Origin: Parablautia muri
GTDB lineage: Bacteria > Bacillota > Clostridia > Lachnospirales > Lachnospiraceae
Reading direction: 5' to 3'
Assembly: GCF_009917485.1 (NCBI RefSeq)
Contig: NZ_QZDT01000012.1
Span: forward strand, 1 to 64,000
Length of the DNA: 64,000 nt
How positions within the stretch are numbered: position 1 is the stretch's first letter; each line of letters begins with the position of its first letter. The notes below the pieces were generated by a model that was not told the origin of the DNA, ran no database searches, and saw only the letters and a list, made by a program, of their open reading frames with translations. Positions 54,097-62,591 of the stretch are shown piece by piece. The translations under genes were made by a program, and so were the position numbers.

Positions 54097-54212
54097 AGCA
54101 GTACCACAAGCAAAGCCTGCGGTATGCAGAGGGTATAAGTTTGGAAGTAACTTCCAAACTCCTTATTGGTAGCAGTACCACAAGCAAAGCTTGCGGTATG
54201 CAGGGGGGATAT
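54097..54212 (+). repeat. Tandem family B hairpin repeats (copies B2 and B3) with palindrome between
   Basis: GTAGCAGTACCACAAGC occurs twice (about 54096 and 54168), each followed by AAA and GCCTGCGGTATGCAG or GCTTGCGGTATGCAG, forming 10-bp imperfect stems. Between them AGTTTGGAAGT/ACTTCCAAACT (54138-54160) is a perfect palindrome. The second copy ends AGGGGGG, which serves as ribosome binding site for ATG 54213. Confidence 0.7.
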
Positions 54213-54998
54213 ATGGAATTGCAGGTGTTGGTGGCGGCGGTAAATGAAGAAGTGAATAAGCTGGCGGAAAAGATGCACTTGGAGACAGAGGCGGTGGTGG
54301 TGAATCAATGTGACCATTTTGCGTACCAGGAATATCTGCATGAGGGTAAAAGAATCCAATGTTTCTGCATGGCGGAGCGTGGAGTGGGGCGCAGCAGGAA
54401 CCAGGCGTTGATGCGGGCGGACAAAGATCTTTGTCTTTTTTCAGATGAAGATATTGTATTTTATCCGGGGTATGGGGAAATTGTAAAAAAGGCTTTTGAG
54501 AGAATGGCGGATGCGGATATCATTACTTTCAATTTTAAGGTGGATCCATCACGTGCAACTTATTATAATCAGGCGGAAAAAAGAATACGTTGGTATAACT
54601 ATGGACGATACCCGACTTATGCTGTGGCGGCAAGGACAGAGGCGCTTCACAGGGCGAATGTGAGTTTTTCACTGCTTTTTGGGGGCGGAGCTAAATACAG
54701 CAATGGTGAGGATAGCTTATTTTTGCATGACTGTTTAAAAAAGGGCTTGCATTTATATGCAGTTACGGATGAGATTGGCCAGGAGGTCTATCGGGCGTCT
54801 ACCTGGTTTAAGGGATATAATGCGAAATTTTTTATTGATAGAGGCGTCTTGTATCATCATCTTTATGGAGGTCTGGCAAAGGTTTTTTCTCTGAGGTTTT
54901 TGTATGCCCACAAAGAGGAAATGTTAAAGGAAATATCTTTAAGCGAGGCGTATCAATTGATGAAACAGGGAATAGGGGAAGGAAAGGGTAGACATTGA
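54213..54998 (+). CDS. GT2-like glycosyltransferase
   Basis: This 261-residue protein has VLVAAVNEEVNKLAEKM, RGVGRSRNQALMRADKDLCLFSDEDIVF (DxD equivalent SDED) and GGGAKYSNGEDSLFLHDCL, which resembles the ED-containing acceptor motif of GT2 enzymes. The N-terminal block is unusual, lacking the DDGS motif. ATG 54213 follows an AGGGGGG from the hairpin repeat; an open frame from 54141 would read through that repeat. Its end overlaps the EpsG-like gene by four bases. Confidence 0.8.
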   Translation: MELQVLVAAVNEEVNKLAEKMHLETEAVVVNQCDHFAYQEYLHEGKRIQCFCMAERGVGRSRNQALMRADKDLCLFSDEDIVFYPGYGEIVKKAFERMADADIITFNFKVDPSRATYYNQAEKRIRWYNYGRYPTYAVAARTEALHRANVSFSLLFGGGAKYSNGEDSLFLHDCLKKGLHLYAVTDEIGQEVYRASTWFKGYNAKFFIDRGVLYHHLYGGLAKVFSLRFLYAHKEEMLKEISLSEAYQLMKQGIGEGKGRH

Positions 54999-56104
54999 TT
55001 TTATATATTTTTGTGGCGGCATCTACGGTCCTTTTAGGGCTTTTGGTGGATAATCGCTATCGAAAGCAGGTGAATATTGTAAGCAGACAGCAAATGCTTA
55101 ACTGGCTTTGCATAGGGGCTGTTTTTTTGCTTTTGTTCGGGGTCTGCGCATGTCGTCTGAATGTGGGAAATGATTATGCGAAATATGTGGAGTTTATGCA
55201 CCTTGTGAACTGTGATGCCTTTGTGCCTACGGAGGTTGGGTTTAACCAGGTGGTAAGGATCCTTTATGGAATCAGCGGATTTGAGAATTATCAGCTGGTT
55301 TTTGCCTTTTTTGCTTTTTTTACAATTCTGTTTTTTCTAGGAGCTATTTACGGGCAGGCGGACAGTTTTGGATTTAGCTTTTTCCTGTTTATGGCTTTTG
55401 GATATTATTTTCAGTCTTTTAATACGGTGCGGTATTATCTGGCGCTGGCCATGGCGGTGGTGGCGATCCCCTATGTGCTTAGAAGGGAATGGGTAAAGTT
55501 TGTTCTGCTAGTGCTTTTAGGGGCAACACTGCACAAATCGATCCTGGTGGTGATTCCGCTGTATTTTTTGGCATCCTTGCCCTGGAAAAGGTGGCAGCTT
55601 GCGATCATGGCACTGCTTTGCAGTACTTTTTTCTTTATGCAGGATTTCTATTTAAAGGTTGTGGTGTTTCTTTACCCCACTTATGAGGATACGGAATATT
55701 TGGAGGGCGGTACAAGTCTGGTTAATATTGTGCGGTGTTTGGCAGTTTTGATTTTGGCGCTTTTTTGTTATAAGCATGTGGTGAAGGATAGCCGGAGGAA
55801 TCGGTTTTATTTTTACTGCAATTTGGGAGCGCTGGTTATGTATGTGTGCTGTTCGTTTTTGCCGATTATATCCAGGATTGGGTATTACCTGACAATCACG
55901 CATATATTTTTCCTGCCGGCTTTGCTTGCTGGGATTGAAAATAAGAAGATAAAAAGATTGTTTACGGCGGGAGTGATTGGCGCTGGAATCTTATACTTTG
56001 GCGTATTTATCTTGATGAAGGCGGGGAATGACGGGCTGAGGATTTTGCCTTATGAGACGTTTATGTTTCATGAGATGGTACCGATTCTTTCGGATGTAAA
56101 CTGA
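54995..56104 (+). CDS. EpsG-family polysaccharide polymerase (Wzy-like)
   Basis: This 369-residue protein has about ten membrane segments. The RLNVGNDYAKYVEFM loop near residue 55 and FNTVRYYLALAMAVVAIPYVLRREW with LHKSILVVIPLYFL are characteristic of EpsG/Wzy proteins, which polymerise lipid-linked repeat units outside the membrane. It uses a TTG start that overlaps the previous stop (TTGA), with GGAAAGGG upstream. With the priming transferase and Wzz-like protein it completes a Wzy-type system; no Wzx flippase is visible in the window. Confidence 0.85.
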   Translation: MILYIFVAASTVLLGLLVDNRYRKQVNIVSRQQMLNWLCIGAVFLLLFGVCACRLNVGNDYAKYVEFMHLVNCDAFVPTEVGFNQVVRILYGISGFENYQLVFAFFAFFTILFFLGAIYGQADSFGFSFFLFMAFGYYFQSFNTVRYYLALAMAVVAIPYVLRREWVKFVLLVLLGATLHKSILVVIPLYFLASLPWKRWQLAIMALLCSTFFFMQDFYLKVVVFLYPTYEDTEYLEGGTSLVNIVRCLAVLILALFCYKHVVKDSRRNRFYFYCNLGALVMYVCCSFLPIISRIGYYLTITHIFFLPALLAGIENKKIKRLFTAGVIGAGILYFGVFILMKAGNDGLRILPYETFMFHEMVPILSDVN

Positions 56105-56156
56105 AATTAGTGCTTTCGCTCCGATTTGAGGGCACTGGCAAGAATGGGGGATTCAT
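56104..56156 (+). repeat. Family A hairpin repeat carrying the ribosome binding site (copy A6)
   Basis: AAATTAGTGC pairs imperfectly with GCTCCGATTT, followed by CACTGGCAAGAATGGGGGATT. GGGGGA is the ribosome binding site of ATG 56157. It overlaps the last base of the EpsG-like stop codon. Confidence 0.65.
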
Positions 56157-57038
56157 ATGCAGTATTTCTTTTCAATTATTGTGGTTTGCTTAAATGCAGG
56201 AGAAAAATTGAAAGATACTTTGGATAGTATACGAAAGCAGACGTTTCGGGACTTTGAGGTGGTGGTTAAGGATGGGATGTCAAGCGATGGGTCTTTGGAT
56301 TATGCGTATACAATGGCGGAGGATGTGAACGGAAGAAAGGGTGCGGACAAAGAAAGCGGCGATAGGGAGGAAGATGCCGGGGGCTGCAGAGTCAGGGTAG
56401 TCCAAAAGAAGGATAGAGGGATTTATGATGCTATGAATCAGGCAGCCGAGGCGGCCGAGGGAAGGTATCTTTATTTCTTAAATTGCGGGGATTGCTTTTT
56501 TTCAGCGGATGTTCTTGGGGATATGTGGGAGTTTATTACGGAGAGTAAGAAGTCGAGAGGGATTTTTTATGGGAATATCTATGAAAGGCGGACAGGTCAG
56601 GTGGTGACGTCTAATCCCCATATGGATGTTTTTGGGTGTTATAGGAATGTGCCCTGTCATCAGGCCTGTTTTTATTCCAGAGAGATTGTTTTGGCACATC
56701 CTTTTGATGTAAAGTATAAGGTGAGGGCGGATTATGAGCAGTTTTTGTGGTGCTTTTTGGGGTATGAAAAGAGGGACAGGTTAGCTTTTGCCTATAAAGA
56801 GATTGTGATTGCGGATTATGAAGGGGGCGGTTTCTCGGAGATGAGGGAGAACCGTAAAGTATCAGCCAGGGAACACAGGGAAATAACTAAAAAATATATG
56901 ACGAAAGGGCAGCTCTTTCAATTCAGGCTGATTATGCTGGTTACTTTAGCGCCGCTTCGGGCCAAAATTGCGGAGAATGAGAGGACAGCAGGAATTTATA
57001 ATCGATTGAAGGAGAATATATATACGGTAAAACGTTAG
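56157..57038 (+). CDS. GT2-family glycosyltransferase (WcaA-like)
   Basis: This 293-residue enzyme has FSIIVVCLNAGEKLKDTL, VVKDGMSSDGS, DRGIYDAMNQAAEAAEGRYLYFLNCGDCFF and VPCHQACFYSRE. The GIYDAMNQ motif is shared with 3152-3892. A charged insert (about residues 55-75) of Lys, Glu and Gly separates the first motifs, not usual for the family. The start is fixed by the preceding repeat. Confidence 0.9.
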   Translation: MQYFFSIIVVCLNAGEKLKDTLDSIRKQTFRDFEVVVKDGMSSDGSLDYAYTMAEDVNGRKGADKESGDREEDAGGCRVRVVQKKDRGIYDAMNQAAEAAEGRYLYFLNCGDCFFSADVLGDMWEFITESKKSRGIFYGNIYERRTGQVVTSNPHMDVFGCYRNVPCHQACFYSREIVLAHPFDVKYKVRADYEQFLWCFLGYEKRDRLAFAYKEIVIADYEGGGFSEMRENRKVSAREHREITKKYMTKGQLFQFRLIMLVTLAPLRAKIAENERTAGIYNRLKENIYTVKR

Positions 57039-57113
57039 TATCGGCGGGACATATTGTGACAGAAAACATAGGATAACATACGTGAAATAACAGCGATATA
57101 GATGGAGCAATGG

Positions 57114-58412
57114 ATGAACAGGGTTTTATGGATATGTAACATTATGCTGCCTGCGATTGGGCAGGAGCTTGGTTTACCTTATAGCAACCGGGAGGGGTGG
57201 CTTTCCGGTATTTTTGAGAAGGTGAAGAAAAGGGAAGCGCCTTTTACTTTAGGAATTTGTTTCCCCTTGGGCGAGATGGAAATAAGAGGGATTAAGGAAA
57301 AAAAGTTTCCGGTAGAGGGGGCTGTCTGTTACGCTTTTGAAGAAAATTTAAATACGCCGGAGGTTTATGATAGCAGGCTTGAGGCTGTGTTCCGGGAGAT
57401 AATTCAGGATTTTTCTCCGGGTGTGATTCATATTTTTGGAACGGAATTTCCGCACACATTGGCGGCTGTTCGGGCGTTTGGGAGGCCGGAGAGGACGCTG
57501 ATTGGCATACAGGGACTTTGTGGCGAAATTGCAAAGGTCTATATGGCAAAGCTTCCGGAAAAGGTGTGCAAAAAGGTGACCTTCCGGGATTGGCTCAGGA
57601 GGGATTCAATCAGGCAGCAGCAGAAAAAGTTTATCCGGCGCGGGGAAAATGAGAGGAAAGCGATTCTAGGGTGTGGAAATATTACAGGGAGAACCGGATT
57701 TGATAGGGAAGGTACTGCGAAAATCAATCCTGATGCCCAATATTATGCTATGAATGAGACGATGCGCAGGGAATTTTATACAGGAAAGTGGAGCGGCGGT
57801 AAGCGACATAGCATTCTTTTGGGGCAGGGGGACTATCCTTTAAAGGGAATGCATTTTGTGCTTGAGGCTGTGGCGCTGCTTTTGGAGAAATATCCGGATT
57901 TAAAGCTGTATGTGGCAGGGAATAGTATCATAGGACACAGTACTTTAAAGGAAAAAATAAAACTTTGCGCTTACGGTAAATATTTGCTTACATTAATAAG
58001 CAAGTTGGGGCTGGAAGATAAAGTAATTATGACAGGAAAACTGAATGGGGAGGAGATGAAGCGGCAGTTTTTAAAAAGCAGTGTGTTTGTCTGTGCGTCT
58101 GTGTTGGAGAATTCTCCTAATACGGTGGGAGAGGCTCAGCTTTTAGGGGTGCCTACGGTTGCGTCCAGAGTGGGCGGAATACCGGATATGATAACAGATG
58201 GGGTAAGCGGATTATTGTTTACGGCGGGAGACGTGAAGGAATTAGCTGATAAAATAGAAGCTGTGTGGGATGAAAGTGTGGGGGAGGACGGGCTTTGCCT
58301 GGCGGAGAGGCTTTGTGAGGGAGCAAGGAAGCAGGCAAGGGTGATTCATGATGGAGAGCGAAATTATTTGCGGCTTCTTGAAATATACAGGGAAATAGGA
58401 GAGAGAGTATGA
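57114..58412 (+). CDS. GT4-family glycosyltransferase
   Basis: This protein of about 432 residues is a GT-B enzyme. The C-terminal half has HSILLGQGDYPLKGMHFVLEAV, VIMTGKLNGEEMKRQFLKSSVFVCASVLENSPNTVGEAQLLGVPTVASRVGGIPDMITDG, which contains the family's E-x7-E donor site. The N-terminal half begins RVLWICNIMLPAIGQELG. ATG 57114 follows GGAG by six bases; ATG 57102 is also possible. It overlaps the next gene by four bases. Confidence 0.9.
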   Translation: MNRVLWICNIMLPAIGQELGLPYSNREGWLSGIFEKVKKREAPFTLGICFPLGEMEIRGIKEKKFPVEGAVCYAFEENLNTPEVYDSRLEAVFREIIQDFSPGVIHIFGTEFPHTLAAVRAFGRPERTLIGIQGLCGEIAKVYMAKLPEKVCKKVTFRDWLRRDSIRQQQKKFIRRGENERKAILGCGNITGRTGFDREGTAKINPDAQYYAMNETMRREFYTGKWSGGKRHSILLGQGDYPLKGMHFVLEAVALLLEKYPDLKLYVAGNSIIGHSTLKEKIKLCAYGKYLLTLISKLGLEDKVIMTGKLNGEEMKRQFLKSSVFVCASVLENSPNTVGEAQLLGVPTVASRVGGIPDMITDGVSGLLFTAGDVKELADKIEAVWDESVGEDGLCLAERLCEGARKQARVIHDGERNYLRLLEIYREIGERV

Positions 58413-59587
58413 CCGTTACTTTTATATCCAACTATATCAATCACCACCAGATTCCTTTTTCTAATGCCTGTTATGGTTTTTTAGGGGAGGGCTATGGTTT
58501 TATCCAGTGTGAGCCCATGGAACAGGAGCGGCTTGCCATGGGATGGAATACAGAGGGGGAGCGGCTGCCTTATGTGCACTTTCTTTATGAGGAGGAAGAA
58601 TTGTGCCATAGATTGGTTATGGAAAGTGATGTGCTTTTGGCAGGCTGGAGTGGTCATGAGGAGCTGGTGCAGGAGAGACTGCGGGCAGGAAAGTTGACGA
58701 TACGGGTCAGCGAGCGACTTTACCGGGAAGGACAGTGGAGGGCTGTTTCTCCCAGAGGGCTGGTGCATAAATATAAGGAGCATACCAGATACCGGAAGGC
58801 TTTGGCGTATCTTTTATGCGCAGGGGCCTATGTACCTTCCGATTTTCATTTGATTCATGCTTATCCAGGGAAAATGTTTAAGTGGGGCTATTTTCCGGAA
58901 ACCAGGACTTATGATGATAAGGAATTTGAGAATTTAAAAAAGAAAGATGGAAGGGTGGATATTCTATGGGCCGGCCGGTTTATTCCATTAAAGCATCCGG
59001 AATTTATGGTTAAGCTTGCGGGAGATTTGAAGGGAAGATACGATTTTCATGTACACATGCTAGGAAGCGGCCAGATGGAAGGAGCGCTAAAGGCGCTTGC
59101 AAAGGAGTATGGCGTGGAGGAGACGCTTACCTTTTACGGTTTTAAGGCACCGGAGGAGGTGCGGAATATGATGGAAAAATGCCATATTTTTATTTTTACC
59201 AGCAATCATTTAGAGGGTTGGGGCGCAGTGGTAAATGAGGCCATGAACAGCGGTTGCGCTGTGGTTGGAAATGTACAGGCGGGAGCAATTCCTTATTTGA
59301 TACGGCATAGGGAAAATGGATTGGCATATCCTGATGGAAGCTATGAGAAAATGAAAGAGGCCGTTTGCTATTTGCTGGAACATCCTGAGGAAAGAAGGCA
59401 AATGGGGCGGAAGGCTTATGAGACGATTGTAAATCTGTGGAATGCAGATCATGGGGCAAAGGAGCTGCTTCGTATGCTGGAGGGGCTGAAAGAAGGCAGG
59501 GTAGAGCCGGCAGGGGATGGGCCGTTAAGTGTGGCGCCTGTGGTTCGGCCGAATAAAATGTATGCATATATGTTAGAAGATAGATAA
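58409..59587 (+). CDS. GT4-family glycosyltransferase
   Basis: This 392-residue GT-B enzyme begins VTFISNYINHHQIPFSNACY and has ILWAGRFIPLKHPEFMVKLA, LTFYGFKAPEEVRNMMEKCHIFIFTSNHLEGWGAVVNEAMNSGCAVVGNVQAGAIPYLI in the C-terminal half, the nucleotide-sugar binding part. A start at 58409 with GGAGAGAG upstream overlaps the previous stop by four bases, showing coupling. Substrate unknown. Confidence 0.9.
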   Translation: MTVTFISNYINHHQIPFSNACYGFLGEGYGFIQCEPMEQERLAMGWNTEGERLPYVHFLYEEEELCHRLVMESDVLLAGWSGHEELVQERLRAGKLTIRVSERLYREGQWRAVSPRGLVHKYKEHTRYRKALAYLLCAGAYVPSDFHLIHAYPGKMFKWGYFPETRTYDDKEFENLKKKDGRVDILWAGRFIPLKHPEFMVKLAGDLKGRYDFHVHMLGSGQMEGALKALAKEYGVEETLTFYGFKAPEEVRNMMEKCHIFIFTSNHLEGWGAVVNEAMNSGCAVVGNVQAGAIPYLIRHRENGLAYPDGSYEKMKEAVCYLLEHPEERRQMGRKAYETIVNLWNADHGAKELLRMLEGLKEGRVEPAGDGPLSVAPVVRPNKMYAYMLEDR

Positions 59588-59636
59588 TCATAAGAGGACA
59601 GGCATTTTTCATCCGGATTTAAGTAGTCCCGAGGCG

Positions 59637-59685
59637 GAATTTTGCGGCCAAATTCGCGTGGTGTTGGCAAGAATGAGGGATTAGG
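59637..59685 (+). repeat. Family A hairpin repeat carrying a ribosome binding site (copy A7)
   Basis: GAATTT (59637-59642) pairs with AAATTC (59650-59655). The tail GTTGGCAAGAATGAGGGATTA follows. Its GAGGG lies six bases before an ATG at 59686 that opens an eight-codon frame. Confidence 0.6.
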
Positions 59686-59712
59686 ATGAAAATCGAAAGG
59701 GGGCAGGGTTAA
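59686..59712 (+). CDS. Possible eight-residue leader peptide
   Basis: The frame ATG to TAA encodes MKIERGQG and ends directly before the GTG start of the next GT2 gene. GAGGG from the hairpin repeat is six bases before the ATG. AGGGGG inside the frame would be the ribosome binding site of the downstream GTG. I infer translational coupling; it may instead be a decayed N-terminus. Confidence 0.35.
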   Translation: MKIERGQG

Positions 59713-60714
59713 GTGGAAGAAAGCAGATGGCCGGCGCTGATTAGCGTGATTGTGCCGGTTTATAATATAGTAGATTTACTTCCCAGATGTGTAAGTTCTA
59801 TTCAGAAACAGACTTATCCGAATCTGGAAATCATTTTGGTAGACGATGGCTCCACGGACAACAGTGGCGCGCTGGCTGAGAAGATGGCGTTGGAGGATAG
59901 AAGGATAAAAGTTTTTCACAAAGAAAACGGCGGTACTTCCCGGGCGCGAAATGTGGGGATTGAAAAGGCAAGAGGAGATTATATTGGATTTGTGGACAGC
60001 GATGATTACATAGAGCCACAGATGTATGAGCGGCTTTTGGGCGTGGCGCTTTCAGAAGGCCTTTTGATGGTGCAGGCCTCAAGGGACGAGATTGATGAGC
60101 AGGGAAACCGGATGCCCAATGTGTGTGAGCCGCCTAAGGAGGCGGAGCTTTGGGAAGGAGAGCGGTTTATGCGGGAGCTGCTTTTGCACAGAGGGGATTG
60201 CTCTATGTGTACAAAGCTGGTGCATGCATCCCTGTTAAAGGAAGAACGTTTTCCAGAAGGGGAACTGAATGAGGACTTTAATCTGCTGGTAAGGCTTTTG
60301 CCGAAGGTACCAGCTATAGCGATTCTGCCTGAGCAGGATTATCATGTTTTTTATCGCTATGGAAGTAATACAAGAACCCATGACAGGGAAGAATTTCCGC
60401 AGGTGTTTACGGATATTGTAAAAAATGCGGATAGAGTTTACGAAATTGTGGAAAAAGAATACCCGGCGCTTTTGCAGGAGGCCTTGCGGTTTGGCTTGTT
60501 CCAGAGGCTGGACTATATGTTACATATTCCGATTTCCCAGATGAAGAAGGAGAATGTGTTTTATGTGCAGGTGAAGCAATACCTGAAAAATCACAGTGGA
60601 GATGCCATGAAATCTCCTTACCTCACGAAAAAGAATAAAAAATATCTGCTGCTTCTTGGCATAGCGCCCAAATTTGTGAGAAAAGTCCACAGAATATTAA
60701 AAGGGAAAAAGTGA
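59713..60714 (+). CDS. GT2-family glycosyltransferase
   Basis: This 333-residue enzyme has ISVIVPVYNIVDLLPRCV, ILVDDGSTDNSGALAEKM, NGGTSRARNVGIEKARGDYIGFVDSDDYIEPQM and GELNEDFNLLVRLLP. It belongs to the common capsular GT2 group. GTG 59713 is the start because an in-frame stop lies just before it. Its stop overlaps the start of the GT-C gene by four bases. Confidence 0.92.
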   Translation: MEESRWPALISVIVPVYNIVDLLPRCVSSIQKQTYPNLEIILVDDGSTDNSGALAEKMALEDRRIKVFHKENGGTSRARNVGIEKARGDYIGFVDSDDYIEPQMYERLLGVALSEGLLMVQASRDEIDEQGNRMPNVCEPPKEAELWEGERFMRELLLHRGDCSMCTKLVHASLLKEERFPEGELNEDFNLLVRLLPKVPAIAILPEQDYHVFYRYGSNTRTHDREEFPQVFTDIVKNADRVYEIVEKEYPALLQEALRFGLFQRLDYMLHIPISQMKKENVFYVQVKQYLKNHSGDAMKSPYLTKKNKKYLLLLGIAPKFVRKVHRILKGKK

Positions 60715-62354
60715 TGAAAAAGAAAGGAATTTTTATTGGTGTTATGGCAGCACTGCTGATGGTCCAGCTTGGTGTGTTGTTTTTTTATGGAAATAAAAAG
60801 GCAGGATTTCATGAAGATGAATTTTATACCTATTACGCTACGAATAAGACAGCAGGGCTTTTTGTCAATGACAGGCAGTGGATGGCAAGAGAGGAGATGC
60901 GGAATGACTTTGTGGTACTGCCTGGAGAGCGGTTCCGATATGACGTGGTAAAGCAAATGCAGTCCTGGGACGTGCATCCGCCCTTTTATTATTATGTTTT
61001 CCATACGGCCTGTTCTCTGTTTCCGGGAGTGTTCAGTAAATGGCTGGGGATTGGGGTAAACCTGATTGCCTTTGTGATCTCCTATATGCTGTTGGGCTAT
61101 GGGGCTTATTTGACTGTGACGCAGAAGAAATTTGATTCTTTCGGGGAAAGGCTGGAGGAGGAGCGAAAAGGAAGGATCATTGCATTTTTGACCTGTCTTA
61201 TGTGGGGACTTAGCGGAGCGGTGATTTCAGGTGTTATGTTTATTCGGATGTATCAGTGGCTGACTTTGTTTCTTCTTCTGTGCCTTGATTTGCACTTATG
61301 TGCGGTGAAAAGGGAGGATTTCAGAATACGCAGCTTTTTGCTGCCTTTGTCGGTTACGGTGTTTTTGGGCTTTCTGACGCAGTATTATTATATTATTTTT
61401 CATTTCTTTTTGGGAGCAGGCTTTTGTATTTGGCTGTTAAAAAATAAAAAATTCAGGGAATTAGCAGGCTATGTTGTGGCTTGCGCAATAGGCTTTGTTG
61501 GCGCGGTTGCCTATTATCCGGCCAGCCTATCGCATATTTTCCGGGGGTATAGAGGAACAGAGGCGGTAAGTGAATTTAGCAATATCTCTAATACATGGGA
61601 GAGGCTGAGATTTTTTTATGATTTATTTGATGATTTTGTGATGAATGGCACTTTGAGCTGGTGGCTGTTGGCAATTTGCCTTTTGGGGCTGGGGATAGGA
61701 TATGCGCGTAAAAAAGAAGGAAGGAAAGGCAGTGTTTTAAATGTTTCTACAGGACTGCAGATTTTTGCCTGCGGCGGATATTTTTTTACAGTATCGAAAA
61801 CTGCTTTGATTCTTGGAGAAACTTCTAACCGATATCAGCTGCCTGTTTATGGAATTTTATTGTTCCTGTTGCTGTATGTAATGTGGGAGCTGATTGGCCA
61901 AACTGTGGAAGTGGTAAAAAGGGCTCCGGATGCAAGAATTATGTTTGGGGCGTTTGTGGTGGTAATTCTTTTGACAGCCGGATTAGGGCTTAAAAACGGA
62001 CGGGTCTTTTTTCTTTACGAGGAGGAAAAGGACATAATGACTTATGTGAAATCCCACAGCGAGGAGCCGGTGGTGGTATTTTATAATGATGCTTCGCCGG
62101 ATAATATTTGGCGGCTTTCAGATGAATTGATGGAATATGAAAAGGTGTATTTGGCCAGCCAGGGGAATCAGGAGGCAATTACGGATGGAATAATTGTCCA
62201 AAGTGATAGATTGCTGGTTTATGTGGCAGACTATGAGGATAAGGAAAGATGCCTTGAAGGGCTGCTGCAGGTAAACAAAAAACTGAGTGATTATGAGGCC
62301 GTGGCGGACAAGGGGATGTGGACTTTGTACGAGGTTTATTCCAAAGAGAAGTAA
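60711..62354 (+). CDS. Multispanning GT-C-type glycosyltransferase
   Basis: This 547-residue protein has about eleven membrane segments. HEDE at residues 33-36 and DVHPPFYY at 86-93 in the first outer loop match the GT-C motifs of the reverse-strand gene at 4491-6059, a clear paralogue. The C-terminal 90 residues are soluble and outside. It should add a sugar from a polyprenyl-phosphate donor to the polymer or another surface acceptor; the GT2 gene at 49702 could make that donor. Last gene of the operon. Confidence 0.75.
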   Translation: MMKKKGIFIGVMAALLMVQLGVLFFYGNKKAGFHEDEFYTYYATNKTAGLFVNDRQWMAREEMRNDFVVLPGERFRYDVVKQMQSWDVHPPFYYYVFHTACSLFPGVFSKWLGIGVNLIAFVISYMLLGYGAYLTVTQKKFDSFGERLEEERKGRIIAFLTCLMWGLSGAVISGVMFIRMYQWLTLFLLLCLDLHLCAVKREDFRIRSFLLPLSVTVFLGFLTQYYYIIFHFFLGAGFCIWLLKNKKFRELAGYVVACAIGFVGAVAYYPASLSHIFRGYRGTEAVSEFSNISNTWERLRFFYDLFDDFVMNGTLSWWLLAICLLGLGIGYARKKEGRKGSVLNVSTGLQIFACGGYFFTVSKTALILGETSNRYQLPVYGILLFLLLYVMWELIGQTVEVVKRAPDARIMFGAFVVVILLTAGLGLKNGRVFFLYEEEKDIMTYVKSHSEEPVVVFYNDASPDNIWRLSDELMEYEKVYLASQGNQEAITDGIIVQSDRLLVYVADYEDKERCLEGLLQVNKKLSDYEAVADKGMWTLYEVYSKEK

Positions 62355-62551
62355 AGAGAAATAAATTAATTGCATATGATGACTTTTATATTTTTCAGGT
62401 GTTTCAATGGCGCGTCTTAGAAAAGCAGCCGAAATCCTTATAAAATAGGCTTTGCAACTTAAAATTTACATGAAAAAAGTAAAATGCAACATCAAATTGG
62501 TGGTAGTTACCTCTATGCAACCGTAAGGTAAAAGCTATAAACGGCCGGAAC

Positions 62552-62591
62552 CAAATTTATGGACGATGGCAAGAATGGAGGATAACATAAC
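62552..62591 (+). repeat. Partial family A repeat carrying the ribosome binding site (copy A8)
   Basis: Only the right part is recognisable: CCAAATTTATGG, then ACGATGGCAAGAATGGAGGATA. GGAGG is the ribosome binding site of ATG 62592. No left arm pairs well. Confidence 0.5.

Noticed and set aside
54171-54212. CRISPR array suggested by the tandem repeats at 54.1 kb
   Set aside because: Only two copies, each a hairpin with a ribosome binding site; no regular spacers or cas genes.
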